A stretch of 64,000 bases of DNA from the NCBI GenBank assembly GCA_963169665.1, contig CAUJET010000016.1, positions 43,523 through 107,522 on the forward strand, written 5' to 3'. The notes beneath the pieces were generated by a model. It worked only from the letters and a program-made list of their open reading frames with translations, was not told the origin of the DNA and did no database searches. This document shows, piece by piece, positions 51,475-59,435 of this stretch (the stretch's first letter is position 1; each line of letters starts with the position of its first letter). The position numbers and the translations under genes were made by a program. The DNA comes from Actinomycetota bacterium (GTDB lineage Bacteria; Actinomycetota; Acidimicrobiia; Acidimicrobiales; Ilumatobacteraceae).

Positions 51475-52383
51475 GTGGGTACCGCAAAGCGCGAACGTCA
51501 GAAGGCCAACCGTCAGGCTCGTCTCGAGGAGCTGGCCAAGCAGGCGCGCAAGGAGAAGACGAAGAAGCGCGGCCTGACCATCGGCGTGGTCGTCGTGGGC
51601 GGCGTGCTGCTGCTGTTCCTCCTGGCCCGACTGGTCGGCGGCGACGACGAGGCCACCTCCACGCCGCCGGTGTCCACCGTCGATCCGGCGGCCACGACGG
51701 CCTCCACCGCCCCGTTCGACACGTCGGACATCCCGGCCACCACCGAGGCGACCGGCACCACCGAGGCCGCGGCGTCCACCACGGCGGCGCCCACCACCAC
51801 CGTCGCGTTCGAGTACGGCGAGGGCGACTGCCCCGAGGCCGACGGTTCGAGCGACCTGCCCGACTCCTTCGACGGCGCCCCGGCGCTGTGCATCGACCCT
51901 GAGGCGACCTATACGGCCGAGGTCACCACCAACAAGGGTTCGTTCACGATCGAACTGAACACCGAGGGTGCGCCGGGCAACGTCAACAACTTCGTCACCC
52001 TGGCCCGCTACGGCTACTACGACGGCACCGGCTGCCACCGCATCATCGCCGACTTCGTGGTGCAGTGCGGTCGCCCGGGCGAGGACGAGACCGCTCCTGG
52101 CTACACGGTGGCCGACGAGCTCCCGGCCTCCGGCGAGTACGCGGAGGGCGTCGTCGCGATGGCGAACACCGGCGCGCCGAACACCGGTGGCGGCCAGTGG
52201 TTCATCATCACCGGTGAGAACGGCGCCTCGCTGCCCGCGCAGTACACGATCCTCGGCACCGTCACGAAGGGCCTCGACACCACGGTGCAGGCCCTCGAGA
52301 ACCTGGCCGATCCCACGGCCGACAACGGCGTCCCGCCGCTCGTGCCGGTCGAGATCACCTCGGTCACGATCACCGAGAGCTGA
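51475..52383 (+). CDS. Membrane-anchored cyclophilin-type peptidyl-prolyl isomerase
   Basis: 302 residues. A basic N-terminus (GTAKRERQKANRQARLEELA) is followed by a helix at about residues 34-53 (LTIGVVVVGGVLLLFLLARL) and a Thr/Ala/Pro linker to about 110. The cyclophilin domain (about 145-302) holds FTIELNTEGAPGNVNNFVTL, GTGCHRIIADFVVQCG, VVAMANTGAPNTGGGQWFII and ILGTVTKGLDTTVQ. It folds exported proteins at the outer face of the membrane. The N-terminal GTAKRERQK start is conserved in actinobacterial homologues. Confidence 0.94.
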   Translation: MGTAKRERQKANRQARLEELAKQARKEKTKKRGLTIGVVVVGGVLLLFLLARLVGGDDEATSTPPVSTVDPAATTASTAPFDTSDIPATTEATGTTEAAASTTAAPTTTVAFEYGEGDCPEADGSSDLPDSFDGAPALCIDPEATYTAEVTTNKGSFTIELNTEGAPGNVNNFVTLARYGYYDGTGCHRIIADFVVQCGRPGEDETAPGYTVADELPASGEYAEGVVAMANTGAPNTGGGQWFIITGENGASLPAQYTILGTVTKGLDTTVQALENLADPTADNGVPPLVPVEITSVTITES

Positions 52384-52418
52384 ACCACGCGGTCCGGTTT
52401 CGAGCCGGCCCGGTCAGA

Positions 52419-53081
52419 TCAGGTCGGCTCAGGCAGATCCCCGCGCAGTTCGACCTCGCCAACGGTCTCCCACCCGGTCGGCCGCCGGACGAGCGCAGCC
52501 CCCGTCGGGACGCATGCCACCGGCGTGTCGGCCATGCCGAGCGTCCGATGGAGCCGTTCCGGCGACCACTGCTCCACCCCACCGACGACCGCGAGGCCCG
52601 TCACGAGCCCGAGCCCAAGGGTGAAGGCCCCACCTCGCGGGTCGACCATCGGGTCGCACAGGCCGCTCGCGCTCGCGCCGACGCCCACCACGAGCCCGCC
52701 GCCGGCGAGCACGTCGAGCAGTGCCGCCCATACCGGCGTGTCCTTCAACACCGAACGCAGGTGCAGCGGCTGATCACCCACGAGGTACACGGCACGGGCC
52801 GATCGGACGACCGCTGCCGGCCCCTCCTCCATGGCCTCGCCGCGCCGCAGCACCATCAGCGCCTCGAGGTCGAGGCCAGGCACCTGCAGCCGCTGCGACC
52901 ACTCGAGCGCTGCGGCCACCAGCCGCTCCGGGTGCTCGAAGGCATCGGCCGTCGGCAGCACGACGACCGTGCCGCCGGCCGCGCCCAACGCATCGGCCAG
53001 CAGCCGAGCATCGAGGTCGTCGTTGGCGAGGAAGGGTCCGCCGCCTTGGAAGGCGATCGTGCCGTTGGTGCCGGTGGTCAT
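52419..53081 (-). CDS. S51-peptidase/cyanophycinase-like class I amidotransferase-fold protein
   Basis: 220 residues. It opens IAFQGGGPFLANDDLDARLL, then VVVLPTADAFEHPERLV, AVYLVGDQPLHL and the nucleophile-elbow-like VVGVGASASGLCDPMVDPRG. These are arranged as in peptidase E/cyanophycinase-type enzymes, with the elbow Ser followed by Ala. Family members are Ser hydrolases acting on Asp or beta-aspartyl peptides. TACGCT is 6 nt before the ATG. Confident of the fold, not of the substrate. Confidence 0.83.
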   Translation of the reverse strand: MTTGTNGTIAFQGGGPFLANDDLDARLLADALGAAGGTVVVLPTADAFEHPERLVAAALEWSQRLQVPGLDLEALMVLRRGEAMEEGPAAVVRSARAVYLVGDQPLHLRSVLKDTPVWAALLDVLAGGGLVVGVGASASGLCDPMVDPRGGAFTLGLGLVTGLAVVGGVEQWSPERLHRTLGMADTPVACVPTGAALVRRPTGWETVGEVELRGDLPEPT

Positions 53082-53087
53082 GCGGCG

Positions 53088-53093
53088 AGCGTA
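53088..53093 (-). promoter_or_regulatory. -10 box of leaderless promoter for the S51-like gene
   Basis: TACGCT on the minus strand, 6 nt before the ATG at 53081. Confidence 0.55.
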
Positions 53094-53133
53094 GGCGCTG
53101 CCCGGACGAGCCGACGGCGAGGCCGGCGAAGCT

Positions 53134-53160
53134 CAGGGCTGGTCAGGGCTGGTCAGGGCT
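53134..53160. repeat. 10-bp tandem repeat spanning the phosphatase stop codon
   Basis: GGCTGGTCAG occurs nearly three times. The TGA stop of the phosphatase gene lies inside it, so a copy change alters the last codons or the tail. Confidence 0.85.
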
Positions 53161-53929
53161 CGGCGAGGAAGGCCGCAGCGAGGGCGTCGATCGACGCAGT
53201 GGGCACGCCGATCGAGCGGACGAACGTGTCGATCGACCCGTGGGCCGCTTCGACCTCGGCCAGCACCTCGCCCAACGCCTCGGGCAGGGCCGCGAGGAAG
53301 GCAGAGGGCGTGTCGGCCATGCTCTCGGCGAGCTCGGGGTACTCGCGCACCGCCCAGGCGCGCATGCGCTCCATCGCGCCCGCCGTGAGGCCGTAGTCGG
53401 CGAGCACGACCGACCGGGGCACGCCGAGCGCGCTGAGCACGAGTGCGGCGAGCACCCCCGTGCGGTCCTTGCCCGCAGCGCAGTGGAACACCGCCGGGAG
53501 AGCACCGGGTGCGGCGAGATCGTTGATCGCTCGCCCGAGCGCCTGCGAGCCGACGCGCAACATGTCCCGATACGCCCAGGTGAGGAACTCGTGCGCGCTC
53601 TTGTCGACGTGTTCGGTCATCTCCCAGGTGGTGTCGATCACCGGATGATGGGTGAACGTCACCTCGATGGTGCGGTGCGGGAACGTGCCCCGCTCGGCCA
53701 ACTCCTCGTGGGTACGCAGGTCGATCACGGTGCTGAGGCCGAGGCCGCGAATCACCTCGATGTCCGCCTCGGTGAGTCGGTACAGGCCGTCGGCTCGGTA
53801 GAGCTGGCGCCACCGCGTGACGAGACCATCGCGAGCCGGGTAGCCGCCGAGGTCGCGGAAGTTGTGCACGGCGTCGAGTTGGACGATGCGCCTGGGGTCG
53901 ACGAGGGGATCGACGAGGCCGGATTCCAT
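53153..53929 (-). CDS. Tyrosine-protein phosphatase (PtpB/lipid phosphatase type)
   Basis: 258 residues. The P-loop is PAVFHCAAGKDRTGVLAALV (HCxxGKDRTG), the signature of the atypical family with PtpB of Mycobacterium, which removes phosphate from Tyr, Ser/Thr or phosphoinositides. The N-terminal block is VHNFRDLGGYPARDGLVT, also typical. There is no signal peptide in the chosen frame. TACGGT 6 nt before the ATG supports the start. Confidence 0.92.
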   Translation of the reverse strand: MESGLVDPLVDPRRIVQLDAVHNFRDLGGYPARDGLVTRWRQLYRADGLYRLTEADIEVIRGLGLSTVIDLRTHEELAERGTFPHRTIEVTFTHHPVIDTTWEMTEHVDKSAHEFLTWAYRDMLRVGSQALGRAINDLAAPGALPAVFHCAAGKDRTGVLAALVLSALGVPRSVVLADYGLTAGAMERMRAWAVREYPELAESMADTPSAFLAALPEALGEVLAEVEAAHGSIDTFVRSIGVPTASIDALAAAFLAEP

Positions 53930-53935
53930 GCGGGC

Positions 53936-53941
53936 ACCGTA
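53936..53941 (-). promoter_or_regulatory. -10 box of leaderless promoter for the tyrosine phosphatase
   Basis: TACGGT on the minus strand, 6 nt before the ATG at 53929. Confidence 0.55.
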
Positions 53942-54036
53942 CCGATGGCCGATGACGAACAGGCCCGGAGGAGATGAACGTGGAGTGAACGGCGGGGTGA
54001 ACTCCGCCACGTCCCGCCCGCTGGGTGGCTGGGCGG

Positions 54037-54696
54037 TCACTGGGGATCGCCGTCGGTACCGGCCGTGGTCGGCGTCAGCCCTCGTCCGTTGCCGGACTCG
54101 ACGAACGTCTCGAGCTGCGCGAGGGCGTGCTGCCACACACCCGGCAGCGCCGGCTCGACGTGCGGCCCGTTCCGGGCGATCACCCGGTCGCGGGTGATGC
54201 CGTACTCGCGCCACGTGGTGCCGCCCTCGGCGAGGTTGAGCAGCATCGGCGCCATGCGATCGATCGCCATCACGTAGCGGGCCTCGGGGGTGTCGCCCCG
54301 CTCGTACTCGTCCCAGAGGTCACGCAGGTACTCGGCGACGTCGGGCGGCAACATCCCGAAGATCCGATCGGCCGCAGCCTGCTCGCGGGCCTCCTTGGAG
54401 GCGAGCTCCTCGCCCTGGTCGTAGGCGAAGGTGTCGCCGGCGTCGATCTCGACGATGTCGTGGGTGATCGCCATCGCGACGGCACGTCCGACGTCGACCG
54501 GTTCGGTCGCGTGGGCGGCGAACACCAGGGCAGCCATGCCGAGGTGCCACGAGTGCTCGGCGGTGTTCTCGCGTCGGCTGCCGTCGGCCAGCCGGTTGCG
54601 GCGTTCGACGCCCTTCAACCGGTCGAGCTCCATGAAGAACGCGATCGTCCGCTGCACGTCGGAGGGCTGCACGTCGGAGGGCTGCACATCGTCCAT
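54037..54696 (-). CDS. HD-domain phosphohydrolase (YfbR-like)
   Basis: 219 residues. The metal motifs are ENTAEHSWHLGMAALVF (first His), ITHDIVEIDAGDTFAYD (HD) and DPVARY-like EARYVMAIDRMAPML (final Asp). This fits 5-prime-deoxynucleotidase/YfbR-type hydrolases. The N-terminal leader has 15-bp repeats giving QPSDV. CAGGCT lies 6 nt before the ATG. It has no direct operon partner. Confidence 0.9.
   Translation of the reverse strand: MDDVQPSDVQPSDVQRTIAFFMELDRLKGVERRNRLADGSRRENTAEHSWHLGMAALVFAAHATEPVDVGRAVAMAITHDIVEIDAGDTFAYDQGEELASKEAREQAAADRIFGMLPPDVAEYLRDLWDEYERGDTPEARYVMAIDRMAPMLLNLAEGGTTWREYGITRDRVIARNGPHVEPALPGVWQHALAQLETFVESGNGRGLTPTTAGTDGDPQ
54651..54690. repeat. 15-bp tandem repeat in the HD-domain leader
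   Basis: GCTGCACGTCGGAGG occurs twice, plus most of a third copy. In frame it gives QPSDV-type repeats. Confidence 0.85.
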
Positions 54697-54702
54697 CGAT
54701 CC

Positions 54703-54708
54703 AGCCTG
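54703..54708 (-). promoter_or_regulatory. -10 box of leaderless promoter for the HD hydrolase
   Basis: CAGGCT on the minus strand, 6 nt before the ATG at 54696; a weak match because position one is C. Confidence 0.4.
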
Positions 54709-54815
54709 CCATCAACCCGGTCCCGCCCGCGAGCGAGCCAGGTCACTCGGTAGGCCGCGCGGCCCATCCTGCCCCGAACGCCGACGAACTTTGGGGGAAG
54801 TTACCCACGAGTAGC

Positions 54816-54821
54816 TATGGT
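54816..54821 (+). promoter_or_regulatory. -10 box of leaderless promoter for 3-hydroxyacyl-CoA dehydrogenase
   Basis: TATGGT, 6 nt before the ATG at 54828. AACTT-TGGGGG-AAGTT (54787-54802) covers the expected -35 region and may be an operator. Confidence 0.5.
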
Positions 54822-54827
54822 CGCGAC

Positions 54828-55679
54828 ATGGCTGAGATCAAGCGGGTTGGGGTCCTCGGGTCGGGCATCATGGGCTCGGGGTTGGCAGAGGTGATGGCAC
54901 GGTCGGGCTACGACGTCGTCGTGCGGTCGCGTTCACAGGCGAGCGCCGATGCGATGGTCGCGTCGATCGACAAGGGCCTCACCAAGGCGATCGAGCGTGG
55001 CAAGGCCACCGAGGAGGAGAAGGCGACCATCCTCGGCCGCATCACCGCCACCGATCACCTCGGTCGCGTCGCCGACTGCGATCTCGTGATCGAGTCGGTC
55101 GTCGAGGACCTCGCCGTCAAGAAGGCGCTGTTCGCCGAGCTCGAGGAGATCGTGAAGCCCGAGGGCATCCTCGCCACCAACACCTCGACCCTCCCGGTCG
55201 TGGAGCTGGCGATGGTGACCAAGCGCCCGTCGCAGGTGTGCGGCATCCACTTCTTCAACCCGGCACCGGCGATGAAGCTCGTCGAGGTCATCCGGCCGAT
55301 CACCGCCAGTGACGACACGATCGCCGCGGCGATGGCGTTCGCCACGTCCTGCGGCAAGGACGCCGTCGAGGTGCAGGACCGCGCCGGCTTCGTCGTCAAT
55401 GCCCTCCTGTTCCCGTACCTGAACAACGCGGTGCGGATGTGGGAGATGGGCACCGCGTCGATGGAGTCGATCGACACCGCGATGAAGGGCGGGTGCAACT
55501 TCCCGATGGGGCCGTTCGCGCTGCTCGACCTCGTCGGTCTCGACACCTCGCTCGCGATCCTCGACGCGCTGTACACCGAGTTCCGCGACCCGAACTACGC
55601 CGCCGTGTCGACGCTGCGCCGCATGGTCGCGGCCGGCCACCTCGGGCGCAAGACCAAGCGCGGCTTCTACACCTACTGA
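54828..55679 (+). CDS. 3-hydroxybutyryl-CoA dehydrogenase
   Basis: 283 residues, standard length. The NAD site is VGVLGSGIMGSGLAEVMARS, then CDLVIESVVEDLAVKKALF, TNTSTLPVVELA and the catalytic His in GIHFFNPAPAMKLVEVIRP. It interconverts acetoacetyl-CoA and 3-hydroxybutyryl-CoA. With the ethylmalonyl-CoA mutase 4 kb away it could serve the ethylmalonyl-CoA pathway. No crotonyl-CoA carboxylase/reductase is in the window, so this remains inference. Confidence 0.96.
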   Translation: MAEIKRVGVLGSGIMGSGLAEVMARSGYDVVVRSRSQASADAMVASIDKGLTKAIERGKATEEEKATILGRITATDHLGRVADCDLVIESVVEDLAVKKALFAELEEIVKPEGILATNTSTLPVVELAMVTKRPSQVCGIHFFNPAPAMKLVEVIRPITASDDTIAAAMAFATSCGKDAVEVQDRAGFVVNALLFPYLNNAVRMWEMGTASMESIDTAMKGGCNFPMGPFALLDLVGLDTSLAILDALYTEFRDPNYAAVSTLRRMVAAGHLGRKTKRGFYTY

Positions 55680-55682
55680 GCT

Positions 55683-55707
55683 CAGCCCGACGTCAGCCCG
55701 ACGTCAG
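55683..55707. repeat. 11-bp tandem repeat after the dehydrogenase
   Basis: CAGCCCGACGT occurs about twice, directly after the stop of the dehydrogenase and before the convergent DinB gene. Confidence 0.8.
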
Positions 55708-55713
55708 CGACCA

Positions 55714-56235
55714 TCAACCCGGCTGCGTTCGCGCATCGGTGAGGTGGTGCTCCGCCTCGTGCAGCGCCTGGGCAGCGACCCAGAGCAGGTTGCGATCGGC
55801 GACCCGCGGCCACGGGTACACCAGTGTGCGCGCCAACGCCGTCTCGTCGAGCGCACCCACCGTCTTGGCGAGCAATCCGACTGCCACGGTCAGCTCGACC
55901 ATCAGATCCGCCGGTGTGTCCGCAGCCAACAACCCGTTCGCGATCCGCACGTCCTGGTACATCGGCTTCGGCACCGGATGGTCCTCGGCGAGGCCGACCA
56001 CGATCCGGTCGCGGAGATTGAGCAGCACGTCGCGGACGTGAGCGCCGTACTCCATCACGGACCAGACGCCGGGCGACGGGCGGACGCCGAGTGCGGCGTC
56101 ACCGGACTCGAGCAGTGCCACCCAACCGGCGAGCGCGACCCGCAACCGCACGGGCACGTCGCCCGCCTCGATCGCATCCCATTCGAACCCGCACACCTCG
56201 CACGCTTCCACGGCACCAGGCTCGCACAGTCCCAT
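55714..56235 (-). CDS. DinB-superfamily protein with N-terminal Cys pair
   Basis: 173 residues of helical-bundle type. Metal-ligand His residues are in MEYGAHVRDVLLNLRDR and ALHEAEHHLTDAR. The N-terminus has a CEVCGFEWDA motif (CxxC) not required by the DinB fold. In organisms with mycothiol, many DinB proteins are mycothiol-dependent transferases, which fits the mshA gene here. Substrate unknown. Confidence 0.88.
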   Translation of the reverse strand: MGLCEPGAVEACEVCGFEWDAIEAGDVPVRLRVALAGWVALLESGDAALGVRPSPGVWSVMEYGAHVRDVLLNLRDRIVVGLAEDHPVPKPMYQDVRIANGLLAADTPADLMVELTVAVGLLAKTVGALDETALARTLVYPWPRVADRNLLWVAAQALHEAEHHLTDARTQPG

Positions 56236-56273
56236 CTCGTCCGACGCCGATCGCGTCTGGTCTGATGTGCGCC

Positions 56274-57200
56274 ATGACGCATGCGTTCCGTTTCGGTGCC
56301 AAGGCCACTCGCGCGACTTCCGGCAAGGAGTGGCGCGACCTCGCGAAGCAGGCCGAGGACCTCGGCTACGCCAGCTTCCAGATCGACGACCACTTCGGCA
56401 ACCAGCTGGCTCCGGTGCCGGCGATCATGGCGGCCGCGGCGGCGACCGAGAAGATCTACGTCGGCCCGCACGTGGCGGGCATCGACTTCCGCAACCCGGT
56501 GTTGTTCGCCAAGGAGGCGGCCACCATCGACCTGCTCAGCGACGGGCGGATGATGCTCGGCCTCGGTGCCGGCTGGTCGAAGGACGACTACGCGATCGCC
56601 GGCATCGAACAGGCCAGCGCCGCCGTCCGCATCGAGCGCCTCGGTGAGGCCGTGCAGGTGATGCGCGGCCTGTGGGGTGCCGAACCGTTCTCGTTCAGCG
56701 GAACGCACTACAGCGTCGCCGAGGTGAACGCGATGCCGAAGCCGATCTCGAACATCCCGATCCTCATCGGCGGTGGCGGCAAGAAGCTGCTCACTCTCGC
56801 CGCACAGTCGGCCGACATCGTCGGCATCAACCCGACGATCGTCGCCCGCTCGATCAACCCGCGTTCGATGGCGACGGCCGCGGCCGACGTCGTGGACGAG
56901 AAGATCGCGTGGGTGAAGGAGGCCGCCGGCGACCGCTTCGGCGAGATCGAGCTGCAGCTCCAGCTGTTCAAGACCCAGGTGACCGACGACCCGCAGCCGG
57001 TGATCGAGGGCCTCGCCAAGGCGTTCGGCCTCCCGCCGGAAGTGGTGGCCACCGCCCCGTTCTTCCAGATCGGTTCGGTGGCGCAGATCAAGGAGAACCT
57101 GATCGCGATGCGCGAGCGCTGGGGCATCAGCTACATCGTCTGCCAGAACGACGGCACCCAGGCCCTCGCCCCCATCGTCGCCGAGCTCGCCGGCACCTGA
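56274..57200 (+). CDS. F420-dependent LLM-class oxidoreductase
   Basis: 308 residues with the TIM-barrel luciferase-like pattern: FRFGAKATRATSGKEWRDLA, LGYASFQIDDHFG, YVGPHVAGIDFRNPVLFAKE, MMLGLGAGWSKDDY and ILIGGGGKKLLTLAAQSADI. It resembles the TIGR03621 subgroup of F420-dependent oxidoreductases. The substrate is unknown. Start at ATG 56274; an in-frame ATG lies three codons upstream. Confidence 0.92.
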   Translation: MTHAFRFGAKATRATSGKEWRDLAKQAEDLGYASFQIDDHFGNQLAPVPAIMAAAAATEKIYVGPHVAGIDFRNPVLFAKEAATIDLLSDGRMMLGLGAGWSKDDYAIAGIEQASAAVRIERLGEAVQVMRGLWGAEPFSFSGTHYSVAEVNAMPKPISNIPILIGGGGKKLLTLAAQSADIVGINPTIVARSINPRSMATAAADVVDEKIAWVKEAAGDRFGEIELQLQLFKTQVTDDPQPVIEGLAKAFGLPPEVVATAPFFQIGSVAQIKENLIAMRERWGISYIVCQNDGTQALAPIVAELAGT

Positions 57201-57272
57201 ACCCCTCCCCGCCGCAACTCGTCGCGATCCACCTGCGACCGGAACGGGCTCGCGGGGTGGGCGCCGGTGCGG

Positions 57273-57278
57273 CATGAT
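57273..57278 (+). promoter_or_regulatory. -10 box of leaderless promoter for aat
   Basis: CATGAT, 6 nt before the GTG at 57285; a weaker match because position one is C. Confidence 0.4.
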
Positions 57279-57284
57279 CGTCAC

Positions 57285-57998
57285 GTGACCGAGGGGCGTG
57301 ACAGCGACGGTGGTGCACCCGTCGTCCGGCGACGGTGGCACGAGGGATGGCAACCGCGCCGCCCGGTCGAACCGCGCCCGTCAGCATGGCGGCTCCCCGA
57401 CCCCGACGACGCCGATCGCCACGGTCTCTGCGCCGTCGGGGCCGATCTCCGGCCGGGCACGCTGCTCGCCGCGTACCGCTCGGGATTGTTCCCGATGCCG
57501 GTGCGCAAGCGTGTGCTCGGGTGGTGGTCGCCCGACCCCAGAGGTGTGCTCCCGCTCGACGGTCTCAAGGTCAGCCGGTCGCTGCGCAAGAGCTGCGCGA
57601 AGTACGAGATCCGCTTCGACACACGCTTTCGTGAGGTGATGGAGCGTTGCGGCGATCCGCGCCGGCCGCACGGGTGGATCACCACCGAATTCGTCGACGC
57701 CTACGAGGAGCTGTTCCGGCTCGGGTGGGTCCACTCGGTCGAGACCTACCTCGACGGCGAGCTCGTCGGCGGCCTCTACGGGGTTCGCATCGGGGGGTTC
57801 TTCGCCGGGGAGTCGATGTTCTCCACCGCCACGGACGCCTCGAAGGTGGCGCTGGTGGCGTTGGTCGACTGGCTCGTCGACACGGGAGCGCTCCTGCTGG
57901 ACGTGCAATGGCAGACCGATCACCTCGCGTCGCTCGGTGTGGTGGAGGTGCCTCGGGCGGCGTACCTGTCACTGCTGCGCAGCGCGGTCACCGCCTGA
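57285..57998 (+). CDS. aat: Leucyl/phenylalanyl-tRNA--protein transferase
   Basis: 237 residues. It adds Leu or Phe from tRNA to proteins with N-terminal Lys or Arg and so marks them for ClpS/ClpP. Motifs: LLAAYRSGLFPMPV, LGWWSPDPRGVLPLDGLKVS, HGWITTEFVDAYEELFRLGW, VHSVETYLDGELVGGLYGV and FFAGESMFSTATDASKVAL. GTG at 57285 is preferred by -10 spacing; GTG at 57267 is in frame. Confidence 0.96.
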   Translation: MTEGRDSDGGAPVVRRRWHEGWQPRRPVEPRPSAWRLPDPDDADRHGLCAVGADLRPGTLLAAYRSGLFPMPVRKRVLGWWSPDPRGVLPLDGLKVSRSLRKSCAKYEIRFDTRFREVMERCGDPRRPHGWITTEFVDAYEELFRLGWVHSVETYLDGELVGGLYGVRIGGFFAGESMFSTATDASKVALVALVDWLVDTGALLLDVQWQTDHLASLGVVEVPRAAYLSLLRSAVTA

Positions 57999-58264
57999 GG
58001 CCCCTCGCAGTGGTCCCGCCACCGACTTGGTCTCACGCTGTGCAGTCATCCCTCACGTACCGGGCGTACGTTCGGTCGACCGAGCGGCAATGGTGCGGTG
58101 CCGGCGGCCCGAAGGCCACCGGCACCAGCGTCCACCGTGCAGTGAGACCGCCGAAATCCCACTCACGCTGGTTCCGCCCGCTGCCCGAACGTTCTCTCGA
58201 ACGCTCGGCCGTGCACCGTTGCGGGGAATTCATCGGACCGACGCGGCGTCAGCTTGAGGGGTTC

Positions 58265-59425
58265 TTGAAGAGATCCCTCGGATTTCTGCCGATGGCCCTC
58301 GCGGTCGGTCTCGGCGCCTGTCTCACCGGGTGTGCGGGCGACGGCGACGAGGGCAGGATCGTCCTGCTGCCGCCGCCGGCACAGCGCATGATCGACGACG
58401 GGAACGCGCCGGCGGACGACCTCGTCGAGGTGTGGGTGTGCCGGGTCCCGGACACCACCACGGCACCGATCTACGGCGACCTGCCACTGCGCCAACCGCT
58501 CGACCCGACCGTGATCGTCGGGCAGATCGGCAGCCGCGTGACGGACTACTGGCGCACGGTGTCGGGAGGACGGTACGAGCTGTCGTTCGCAGCCGGCGGC
58601 GTGGTCGACCTCACCGACGCCGAGGACGACGCCGACTGCCTCTCCCATGCCCTCGACCGCTCCGGACCGACCGCCACCGTGGTGCTCGCGATCGCCGACG
58701 CCGAGCACGCCGAGGGTCAGGTCGGCGGGCGGGGCTTCCCGGGCAACGCGCCGAACTGCGACGGGTGCGCGGCGGCGGCCACGCGCCGCGGCGTGTCGAT
58801 CGGCGCCAGCGACTTCCATCCCGACTGGGGGCCGACGCCACTGCTCGATCTGATCGAGCACGAGCTGGGTCACACGATCGGCCTGCCCCACTCCGGCGAT
58901 GGCGGTCCGGGCGACGATCCCTACACCAGCGCGCTCGACGTGATGAGCAACAGCGCCGCGCCGCGCACCGTCGATCCCGCACGGCGCGACGGGCCGTCGA
59001 CGCTCGCGATCAACCTGTTCGACGTGGGCTGGCTCGACCCCGACGACGTCGAGACGCTCGACGGGGACGGGGACGGGGGCGAGGTCGAGCTCGCACCGGT
59101 GACCGCAGCCGACGGCGACAGCGACGGCGACGACGGCACGCGCCTCGTCCTGCTCGCCGTCGACGACCACCGGGTGCTCACGGTCGAGTACCGCACGGCC
59201 ACGGGCTTCGACGCCCACCTGCCCGAGTCCGGCATCGCGGTGCACCTCGTGGACGATGCTGCCGGCACGGCCATCGAACGCTCCCAGGTGCCGGTGCACA
59301 CGTCACGGCCACCGTTCACCGACCTCCTCGGCCCCGACGGATCGCTGACCACGAACGGCTGGACGATCGACGTCGTCGAGGTGGGCGCCACCGCCCGTCT
59401 GGCGATCGTGCCTACCGACCGGTAA
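58265..59425 (+). CDS. Metzincin-type metalloprotease lipoprotein
   Basis: 386 residues from a TTG start with GAGGGG upstream. The lipoprotein signal is LKRSLGFLPMALAVGLGACL and the lipobox LTGC. The zinc motif HELGHTIGLPH matches the metzincin HExxHxxGxxH. The Met-turn candidate is LDVMSNSAA, about 30 residues on. C-terminal part is beta-rich. Probably a cell-surface protease. An ATG at 58292 would remove the basic n-region. Confidence 0.85.
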   Translation: MKRSLGFLPMALAVGLGACLTGCAGDGDEGRIVLLPPPAQRMIDDGNAPADDLVEVWVCRVPDTTTAPIYGDLPLRQPLDPTVIVGQIGSRVTDYWRTVSGGRYELSFAAGGVVDLTDAEDDADCLSHALDRSGPTATVVLAIADAEHAEGQVGGRGFPGNAPNCDGCAAAATRRGVSIGASDFHPDWGPTPLLDLIEHELGHTIGLPHSGDGGPGDDPYTSALDVMSNSAAPRTVDPARRDGPSTLAINLFDVGWLDPDDVETLDGDGDGGEVELAPVTAADGDSDGDDGTRLVLLAVDDHRVLTVEYRTATGFDAHLPESGIAVHLVDDAAGTAIERSQVPVHTSRPPFTDLLGPDGSLTTNGWTIDVVEVGATARLAIVPTDR

Positions 59426-59435
59426 CACTTGCTCC

